From: JAZKIX01 sp040384645
Lineage (GTDB): Bacteria > Pseudomonadota > Gammaproteobacteria > Burkholderiales > Burkholderiaceae_D
Direction of reading: 5' to 3'
Length of the DNA: 37,220 nt
Assembly (NCBI GenBank): GCA_040384645.1
Contig: JAZKIX010000106.1
Coordinates: forward strand, 1-37,220
In this document: positions 17,300 to 22,682 of the stretch, piece by piece
Numbering within the stretch: position 1 is the first letter of the stretch
How the letters are laid out: the number at the start of each line of letters is the position of its first letter
Notes under the pieces: generated by a model
Databases searched by the model: none
What the model saw: only the letters and a program-made list of their open reading frames with translations
Told to the model about the DNA's origin: nothing
Program-made: the position numbers and the translations under genes

Positions 17300-17328
17300 T
17301 GTAACCTTCCACCGCCTCGCCGGTATAA
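17300..17328 (+). promoter_or_regulatory. Possible ECF-type autoregulated promoter
   Basis: TGTAACC (17300-17306), 16 bases, then GTATAA (17323-17328). The AAC core in the -35 and the spacing fit promoters read by extracytoplasmic-function sigma factors, which usually drive their own operon. The start codon follows only 5 bases after the -10, so the transcript would be leaderless or nearly so. Confidence 0.35.
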
Positions 17329-17333
17329 GAAAG

Positions 17334-17933
17334 GTGAACACAATAAACGCCAACCCGATCATCCAGACCCTGCTTCAGCGCGCCAGCGCCGGCGAGGCAC
17401 ATGCTTTTAGCGATGTGGTCAGGCATTACCAGCGGCCGCTATTTAGTTTTCTGGGACGTATGGGGCTGGCGCAAGCGCAGGCCGAAGACATTGCGCAAGA
17501 AACGTTTTTACGCGCCTGGACCAGTCTGGTGAGCTACAAACCGGAGCTGGCGCAATTTTCTACCTGGCTGTTTACGATCGCCCGCAACCTGGCCTTGAAC
17601 GAATTGTCCCGCGCCAGCGTAAAACACGCTGTTGCAGATAGAGAAATCAGCAACAACGACATGAGCGGCGCAGAACTCCGGCCGGAAGCCAGTTGCCCGC
17701 AATTGCAACCGCCCGAACAACTAGCGCTGGCGCAGCAGCAACGTCAATTGCAAGCCGCGCTGCGCCAATTGCCGCTGCCGGATCGCAGCATCATCGCGCT
17801 GGCGTATATCCAGGAACTTGATATGACCGCCATCGCCAGGATAGAAAACTGTTCGCCAGGCGCCATCAAAACGCGCCTGCACCGGGCCCGGCAACGGCTG
17901 CGGGAATTATTGGAGAAACACTATGTGGAATAA
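17334..17933 (+). CDS. RNA polymerase sigma factor, ECF (sigma70) family
   Basis: Alternative sigma factor of 199 residues with region 2 (YQRPLFSFLGRMGLAQAQAE, then DIAQETFLRAW and FSTWLFTIARNLALNELSR) and region 4 (ALRQLPLPDRSIIALAYIQE, then AIARIENCSPGAIKTRLHRA). The start is GTG 17334; no ATG exists further in until after region 2 begins. The linker between regions is long and Gln-rich (about 105-140). The next gene overlaps by 11 bases and encodes a small membrane protein, the usual place of an anti-sigma factor. The stimulus is unknown; the third gene of the operon is a signal peptidase, pointing to envelope or secretion stress. Confidence 0.92.
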   Translation: MNTINANPIIQTLLQRASAGEAHAFSDVVRHYQRPLFSFLGRMGLAQAQAEDIAQETFLRAWTSLVSYKPELAQFSTWLFTIARNLALNELSRASVKHAVADREISNNDMSGAELRPEASCPQLQPPEQLALAQQQRQLQAALRQLPLPDRSIIALAYIQELDMTAIARIENCSPGAIKTRLHRARQRLRELLEKHYVE

Positions 17934-18195
17934 ATCTTTGCCCAACCATCAAGACGATCAAGACAACGAAGACGATCTGGCGCTGGATCGATTGCTGCAA
18001 AGCGATTTGCTGCAAGTGCCGGACAATTTTTCGCAGCGCGTCATGAGCGCGGTCTACCAACAGCCAGCACTGACCAAACGAGCCACCCTTTGGGACAAGG
18101 TGCAATGGCTGACCGTCGTTGGCACCGGTTTGCTGGGCACGGTGCAACTGGCCGGATTCATCTTCGGCATCTGGGCTGCCGGCAGCGCGGCCTGA
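17923..18195 (+). CDS. Small single-pass membrane protein, candidate anti-sigma factor
   Basis: Ninety residues: a very acidic N-terminus (HQDDQDNEDDLALD), a middle segment RLLQSDLLQVPDNFSQRVMS and one C-terminal membrane helix (VVGTGLLGTVQLAGFIFGIW). The start overlaps the end of the sigma gene by 11 bases and has GGAG seven bases upstream, so translation is coupled. Position, topology (cytoplasmic acidic domain plus membrane anchor) and overlap suit an anti-sigma factor. No zinc-finger HxxxCxxC motif is present, so it is not a ZAS-type protein and the assignment is inference. Confidence 0.7.
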   Translation: MWNKSLPNHQDDQDNEDDLALDRLLQSDLLQVPDNFSQRVMSAVYQQPALTKRATLWDKVQWLTVVGTGLLGTVQLAGFIFGIWAAGSAA

Positions 18196-18223
18196 GCTTT
18201 CAACACACTCAATGGAGAACACT

Positions 18224-19153
18224 ATGCAGACCAATGCAAATCCTGTTAAACCGCGCAAACCCGTGATCGCACTGCTGATGTCGCTGGTCTTGCCGGGCTT
18301 CGGCCAGCTCTACAACGGCGACGTGAATCGCGCCATTTGGTTGTTTCTCTGCTTCGCTTTCCTGAGCGTACCTGGCATTGCACTGGTTGCGCTGTACGTG
18401 CCCAGCGGCTGGATGTTGCCGACGCTGGCGCTCAGTTTGACACTGACGCTGGCAGTCTGGTTCTACGGCATGTTCGACGCCTGGCGCAGCGCCCGGCACC
18501 TGGCTGATTTTGTCGCACGAGACTGGCAAACGAGCGGCATGTATATGCTGATCCTGCTGGTATGCAATGGCTTGGCGCTGCCAGCCCTGATCGGCAGCGT
18601 GCGCACCCACCAGGTTGAATCTTTTCGCGTCCCATCGGCCAGCATGAACCCCGGCATCGTCAGCGGCGATGTCATCTTTGCCGACAAGCGCTACAACTGT
18701 CCCGGCTGCAAACAAGGCGTCAAGCGTGGCGACATCGCCATCTTCGCCAGTCCCAACGACCGCAGCCAATACTTCATCAAACGCATCATCGGCCTGCCGG
18801 GCGATCATATACAGATCAAAAACCAGCAAGTTTGGGTCAATGGCAGCGCCTTGAGCAGTGTGCAAAATAATCCGGCCGACGGCACGCCGGTGACCGAGTC
18901 GATTGATGGCCAGCAATGGCAAGTTGAATGGAAAGCATCGGAACAGTCGAACAATAAACCATCGCAAGACATCGGCGCAACCGTACCCGCCGGCCAAGTC
19001 TTCATGCTGGGCGACAAGCGCAATGCCAGCATGGATTCACGCTTGTTCGGCACTGTGTCTTTGCAAGACGTGCTGGGCAAGGCGCGGCAGATCTGGTTTT
19101 CTAGCGGCCCCGATGGCGTGCGCTGGGATCGGCTGGGGATGGTGCTGCATTAA
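18224..19153 (+). CDS. lepB: Signal peptidase I paralog with TM2-like N-terminal domain
   Basis: Membrane serine protease of 309 residues from the S26 signal peptidase family. The catalytic Ser-Lys dyad is S140 in VPSASMNPG and K186 in QYFIKRIIGLPGD; the C-terminal box is GDKRNASMDSR. An unusual NCPGC cysteine pair sits at 158-162. The front 95 residues are not the normal two-helix LepB anchor: they carry a TM2-like hairpin (ALLMSLVLPGFGQLYNGDVN) and further helices. The start at 18224 has GGAG six bases upstream, inside a leader almost identical to that of the previous gene (GGAGAACACTATG against GGAGAAACACTATG). The housekeeping lepB normally sits by lepA, so this is probably a specialised paralog controlled with its sigma factor. 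The substrate is unknown. Confidence 0.88.
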   Translation: MQTNANPVKPRKPVIALLMSLVLPGFGQLYNGDVNRAIWLFLCFAFLSVPGIALVALYVPSGWMLPTLALSLTLTLAVWFYGMFDAWRSARHLADFVARDWQTSGMYMLILLVCNGLALPALIGSVRTHQVESFRVPSASMNPGIVSGDVIFADKRYNCPGCKQGVKRGDIAIFASPNDRSQYFIKRIIGLPGDHIQIKNQQVWVNGSALSSVQNNPADGTPVTESIDGQQWQVEWKASEQSNNKPSQDIGATVPAGQVFMLGDKRNASMDSRLFGTVSLQDVLGKARQIWFSSGPDGVRWDRLGMVLH

Positions 19154-19213
19154 TTCTCAAACAGTCTTGGCATAATGCACTAGCTTTGCGCCAATCAAAT
19201 AACGCCCAATTTC

Positions 19214-19732
19214 ATGCAAATCCGCTCCGCCCTTGCCACTGACGCTACCGCCATCAGCCACCTCATCAAGGGAGTGACGCATTACTTCACGCTTGATCAG
19301 CAAGGGCATGGTGCGGAGGCTTTTCTCAAAGGGATTGAGCCGGCTGCAATACTGGGCTATATCAACGCACTCAATATTGACTACTTCGTTGGAAAGGTTG
19401 ACGACCAGTTGGCCGGGGTAGTGGCGCTACGCGACCAGACCCATTTGTATCACTTGTTTGTCGCACCGGATTTTCAAAATCGCGGATATAGCAGGCAATT
19501 GTGGCAGTATGCCAGCGAGGCAGCAATCTTGGCGGGAAACCAAACCGGGTTCACCGTCAACTCGACACCCTATGCGGTGCCGGTTTATGAGAAATTCGGA
19601 TTCAGGGCGAGTGGGCCGAGACTGGAAACCAACGGCATTGCTTTTGTCCCGATGCGACGCGAACCGGATGGTATTTCATCCAACTGCACCATCAATACGC
19701 ACCAACAATCAGTGAAGGAGATTGAGCAATGA
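19214..19732 (+). CDS. GNAT-family N-acetyltransferase
   Basis: Acetyl-CoA-dependent N-acetyltransferase fold, 172 residues. It has the N-terminal IRSALATDATAISHLIKGVT strand-helix, the central LYHLFVAPDFQNRGYSRQLW segment (motif A; QNRGYS in place of the usual Q/RxxGxG/A), and the C-terminal PYAVPVYEKFGFRASGPRLE segment (motif B). The last 25 residues are polar and probably extend past the fold. The gene's stop overlaps the next start by 4 bases (ATGA), so the acetyltransferase and the Ser-rich protein are translationally coupled. The substrate is not known; the coupled partner is a natural guess. Confidence 0.88.
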   Translation: MQIRSALATDATAISHLIKGVTHYFTLDQQGHGAEAFLKGIEPAAILGYINALNIDYFVGKVDDQLAGVVALRDQTHLYHLFVAPDFQNRGYSRQLWQYASEAAILAGNQTGFTVNSTPYAVPVYEKFGFRASGPRLETNGIAFVPMRREPDGISSNCTINTHQQSVKEIEQ

Positions 19733-20028
19733 CCTTATTCGGGATCACAATACCCTGGACTAGACGCAGGGATGTACAGCGACGGCGCGGCGCTACGAAT
19801 GGCGGCTCGTCTTGGCCGGCGTCAGGCAGCAGCAGCTCGGCAGCATATTCATCTAATGCTACGGATAACGATGCGCCAAATCATAGTTCTGACGGTTGGC
19901 GCGACAGTTCTGATAACAGTAGGTCGTCGTGCGGCTCAAGCAGCTACTCAAGCAATTCGTCGTCGGATAGCTCGTCCTCGGATAGCGCAAGTTGTTCGTC
20001 GGATAGCTCCAGCAGTTCGAGTGACTAG
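19729..20028 (+). CDS. Serine-rich low-complexity small protein (38 Ser in 99 residues)
   Basis: Starts MTLFGITIPWTRRRDVQRRR, then becomes increasingly serine-rich and ends in SD-type runs (SSSDSSSSDSASCSSDSSSS), with two cysteines in the tail. Reasons to call it real: the ATG overlaps the GNAT stop as ATGA, has AAGGAG 8 bases upstream, and the serines use many different codons (AGC, TCG, TCA, TCT, AGT, TCC), so the composition is kept at protein level rather than by a DNA repeat. I do not recognise the family. It has a short basic/hydrophobic head, no signal peptide and no clear membrane helix. An overlapping Arg/Ala-rich frame (19772-20086) has no ribosome site and is rejected. It could be a modified substrate peptide of the GNAT, or an unrelated disordered protein. 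Confidence 0.65.
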   Translation: MTLFGITIPWTRRRDVQRRRGATNGGSSWPASGSSSSAAYSSNATDNDAPNHSSDGWRDSSDNSRSSCGSSSYSSNSSSDSSSSDSASCSSDSSSSSSD

Positions 20029-20086
20029 CCTGATTCAAGCAATTGAAAGCAAACGGAACATGCCCTGCTGTAAGCTGGATGATTAA

Positions 20087-20869
20087 TTAATGCGCATGTA
20101 CTTGCTGAGTAAAAAACAAGACGATCCCGACCCCCAGAGCGATCAGCACAATCTGCGGAATCGTCTCGCGCAAGGTGGCGCGACGCTGCATCTGCGGCAT
20201 CAGGTCGCTGACTGCGATATAGATAAAACCGGATGAGGCAAACACCAGCACATAGGGAATCAAACCGCTAGCGCGCTCCAGCGTAAAGTAGCCCAGCAAG
20301 CCACCCAGCACCGCCATCAGGCTGCACAGCAGATTGTAAAAATACGCGCGGCGGCGTGAAAAACCCGCATTCAGCAACACGATAAAATCGCCAATTTCTT
20401 GCGGGATTTCGTGCGCAATGATGGCCAGGCCGGTTACCAATCCCAGCTGCGGATTGGCTAGAAAAGCTGCCGCAATCAAGATGCCATCGGTGAAATTATG
20501 CAAACCATCCCCGACCAGGATCATCCAGCCTGCCTTGCCAGCCTCGTGCGCATCGTGGCCGTGCGCGTGATGGTGGCCGTCATGTTCGTGGTGATGCGAG
20601 TGGCGCAAGATCGCGAGTTTCTCTAGCAAGAAAAATCCCAGCAAGCCGGCCAATAACGTGGCGAATAAAGTATGGCTGTCGGCGCCGGATTCAAAGGCTT
20701 CCGGCAAGGCATGCAAGAGCGAAGTGGACAACATGATGCCGACCGACAGGCTAACCATGCGCTCGACCGCTTTCGATAACAGCCTGAAGGAAAATATAGC
20801 TGCCGCAGTGATGCTAACCACGCCGGCAATGGTGGTAGCAAGCAAAATGGAAATAAGCGTGGAATGAAT
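20087..20869 (-). CDS. ZIP-family metal transporter
   Basis: Divalent-metal (typically zinc) uptake permease of the inner membrane, about 260 residues and eight helices. A histidine-rich cytoplasmic loop (RHSHHHEHDGHHHAHGHDAH) precedes the two metal-site helices HNFTDG and HEIPQE, both intact. The start is uncertain. The only standard in-frame codon before the first helix is TTG 20932, but it has no ribosome site, lies about 5 bases after the predicted transcription start, and would put an operator palindrome inside the gene. An ATT at 20869 has AGGGG six bases upstream and gives the N-terminus usual for the family, so I place the start there. TTG 20845 and GTG 20821 lie within the first helix. 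Confidence 0.88.
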   Translation of the reverse strand: MHSTLISILLATTIAGVVSITAAAIFSFRLLSKAVERMVSLSVGIMLSTSLLHALPEAFESGADSHTLFATLLAGLLGFFLLEKLAILRHSHHHEHDGHHHAHGHDAHEAGKAGWMILVGDGLHNFTDGILIAAAFLANPQLGLVTGLAIIAHEIPQEIGDFIVLLNAGFSRRRAYFYNLLCSLMAVLGGLLGYFTLERASGLIPYVLVFASSGFIYIAVSDLMPQMQRRATLRETIPQIVLIALGVGIVLFFTQQVHAH

Positions 20870-20916
20870 TTTGTGCCCCTGGGCGGCGTTTCGGCTGCTG
20901 TGATTTTCTAGATAAC

Positions 20917-20931
20917 TGCAACACGGTTGCA
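20917..20931 (-). promoter_or_regulatory. Operator-like palindrome before the ZIP gene
   Basis: TGCAAC-ACG-GTTGCA, a perfect 6-bp inverted repeat with 3-base spacer, just downstream of the predicted transcription start. This position suits repression of the ZIP gene by a metal-sensing regulator. It does not match the Zur consensus I know, so the regulator is open. Confidence 0.45.
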
Positions 20932-20943
20932 ATTTAACGGAAG

Positions 20944-20972
20944 ATTATACCTTGAGCTTGCTAAAGCACCAA
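20944..20972 (-). promoter_or_regulatory. Sigma70 promoter of the ZIP gene
   Basis: On the minus strand, -35 TTGGTG (20972-20967), 17 bases, -10 TATAAT (20949-20944, perfect). The predicted transcript starts near 20937. Confidence 0.5.
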
Positions 20973-21018
20973 GTAAAGCACTTAAATCCGAACTGTCGAT
21001 CACAAAAAATCAATGAAT

Positions 21019-21050
21019 TTGACTATCGGTTGATAAACTGCATTTATAAT
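21019..21050 (+). promoter_or_regulatory. Possible promoter of the lipoprotein genes
   Basis: TTGACT (21019-21024) and TATAAT (21045-21050) are good hexamers but 20 bases apart; TTTATA (21043-21048) gives 18. It lies about 50 bases before the first lipoprotein start. Confidence 0.35.
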
Positions 21051-21099
21051 GCCTGCGAATTATTATCAATCGGCCAACAACATCCCGCAGAAAGCTCTA

Positions 21100-21819
21100 A
21101 TGAAATCATTGTCGTCGCTCTTAAAAAAAGTCAGTTGTCTATCCATTCTTATTTCCCTGGTAGCTTGCGTGCAGATGCCAAAACAGGCGTTCAACCGTAG
21201 TGTCAACACCGACATCAAAACAATTGCCATCCTGGAACCGGCAACTTTAGGAGAAATCGACATCGTCAATCTGGGACATCCCGGTTTGGGATTCGGCTTG
21301 ATCGGTGCGATGATCGCCGGTGCGGACAGATCGGCCAAGACCGATGAATTTACCAAAATGGCAAAGGAAAAATTGTTTGATTATGTTTCGGAATATAAGT
21401 CGAATTTAACGAAAGCCCTGGAAAACGTTGGCTATACCGTGACAACCATTCCAGTCAAACGGACTAGTTCAACCGGCTTCATGAAATCATATGGTGACCT
21501 TGATCCTTCTGTCGACGCTTACCTGGATATTGGATTGATGTGCGGGTTTTTCTCGGCATCGGCCACTGCCGATTACATTCCAACCGTGCGTTCTGAAGTG
21601 CGCCTGATCAAGCGCAAGACCAAGGAAGTGCTGTATCAGGAAATCGTCTCTTACGGTTATGACGCAAAATTCTTGGAGGCCATTAGTATTCCTGCGGACG
21701 AGAAATACTATTTCAAAGACTTTGTCGCGTTGAAAGGGAATGCCGATGCCGCGATTGTTGGCCTACGTACTGGCTTGCCGCTGGTAGCCGATCAAATCGC
21801 CAACGATATACGCCAGTGA
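21100..21819 (+). CDS. Putative lipoprotein of unknown function
   Basis: Predicted 239-residue lipoprotein. From ATG 21100 (AGAAAG upstream) it has a basic start, a hydrophobic stretch and a lipobox LVAC with C23 as the lipidated residue; the frame from 21049 would add 17 residues before the signal peptide and is rejected. The mature part has a Gly-rich, possibly membrane-associated segment (NLGHPGLGFGLIGAMIAGAD) and an alpha/beta-looking remainder with FDYVSEYKSNLTKALENVGY and SEVRLIKRKTKEVLYQEIVS. This resembles envelope lipoproteins with a GNA1162- or TolB-N-like fold, but I do not recognise the family. The second lipoprotein follows 86 bases downstream. Confidence 0.75.
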   Translation: MKSLSSLLKKVSCLSILISLVACVQMPKQAFNRSVNTDIKTIAILEPATLGEIDIVNLGHPGLGFGLIGAMIAGADRSAKTDEFTKMAKEKLFDYVSEYKSNLTKALENVGYTVTTIPVKRTSSTGFMKSYGDLDPSVDAYLDIGLMCGFFSASATADYIPTVRSEVRLIKRKTKEVLYQEIVSYGYDAKFLEAISIPADEKYYFKDFVALKGNADAAIVGLRTGLPLVADQIANDIRQ

Positions 21820-21905
21820 CCGCGCACTGATCGTTTCAAGAGACATCACAGGCCGCATATTTCATCCAACCGGCAGCCTGACAACACCCCACCAGAAAAT
21901 CCATC

Positions 21906-22601
21906 ATGCGCATCCGCCTATTGACTGCATTTGCTTCTGTATCCCTTTTGTTAGGCGGCTGTGCTGGCGTCCAGACGGGGCAGCAGCAAATCGACACCAG
22001 CCAATCCAGCCTCTACAAGAGTACCAACGTTATCCAGTCGCTGGCCAGTCTAAGCTATGCGGACAGCAAACCAATTCTTACCCAATTATTTGCTATGGAC
22101 GCTAGCGCCACCGTGTTGCAAGACGAGGGCACGCGCCGTTTCGTCAAGGGTTTCCGTTTGCCGGACGATCAGCAGGCATTCTCGATCTCCCTTGGCAGTT
22201 ACCGTGTCGGTACGATTGACGACCCGGCGATTTTCTATCCAGAAGTATGGTTGCTCGATTCCAATTTTCGTATCGTGCGACGGGTTGCGCCGGATACTTT
22301 TTCGTATCGGAGCAAACTCAATGGCAGCGGGCTGTTTGGCACTATATTTTTCAATGCGGAAAATGCAAACGAAAAGTACATGGTCATCACCAGCCGCGAG
22401 CCGGAACTAGCTGAACTCAAGCGCAGTCAAGACAATATTACCTCGGCCGCCGTGGTTGCAGTGCCGATCCCTGCCGGCGTCATTTTTTGGTCAGTGCCGG
22501 TGGGTTCCAATACGAAACCGATTCCGATGCGCGCATTGGGCACCGGCAATATCGAAATTTCTATCGCAACCTATAAGCCATCAAAAATCGGCGCGCAATA
22601 A
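21906..22601 (+). CDS. Putative lipoprotein, MalM-like
   Basis: Lipoprotein of 231 residues with signal peptide and lipobox LLGGC (C19). The middle segment GTRRFVKGFRLPDDQQAFSI, followed by a beta-strand run with FYPEVWLLDSNFRIVRRV, recalls the MalM/maltose-operon periplasmic family, in which a beta-sandwich domain binds sugars. No maltose genes are near, so only the fold likeness is suggested. It probably sits in the outer or inner membrane facing the periplasm and shares a transcript with the previous lipoprotein. It ends at a hairpin. Confidence 0.7.
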   Translation: MRIRLLTAFASVSLLLGGCAGVQTGQQQIDTSQSSLYKSTNVIQSLASLSYADSKPILTQLFAMDASATVLQDEGTRRFVKGFRLPDDQQAFSISLGSYRVGTIDDPAIFYPEVWLLDSNFRIVRRVAPDTFSYRSKLNGSGLFGTIFFNAENANEKYMVITSREPELAELKRSQDNITSAAVVAVPIPAGVIFWSVPVGSNTKPIPMRALGTGNIEISIATYKPSKIGAQ

Positions 22602-22602
22602 T

Positions 22603-22629
22603 TAAGGCGGGGCAAATTGCACCGCCTTA
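22603..22629. terminator. Intrinsic terminator-like hairpin
   Basis: TAAGGCGG (22603-22610) pairs perfectly with CCGCCTTA (22622-22629), 11-base loop, then TTTG. It lies between the convergent lipoprotein and polA genes. The T-run is short. Confidence 0.55.
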
Positions 22630-22682
22630 TTTGACGCGTTATATAGAGACAATTTGCATTAACTGCCTATCTCAACAGGTAC

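Noticed and set aside
17058..17426. 122-codon minus-strand frame before the sigma gene
   Set aside because: Overlaps the sigma coding start, covers a GC-rich inverted repeat, and has no ribosome site or family likeness.
19772..20086. Arg/Ala-rich 104-codon frame overlapping the Ser-rich gene
   Set aside because: No ribosome site; the Ser-rich frame has ATGA coupling and AAGGAG.
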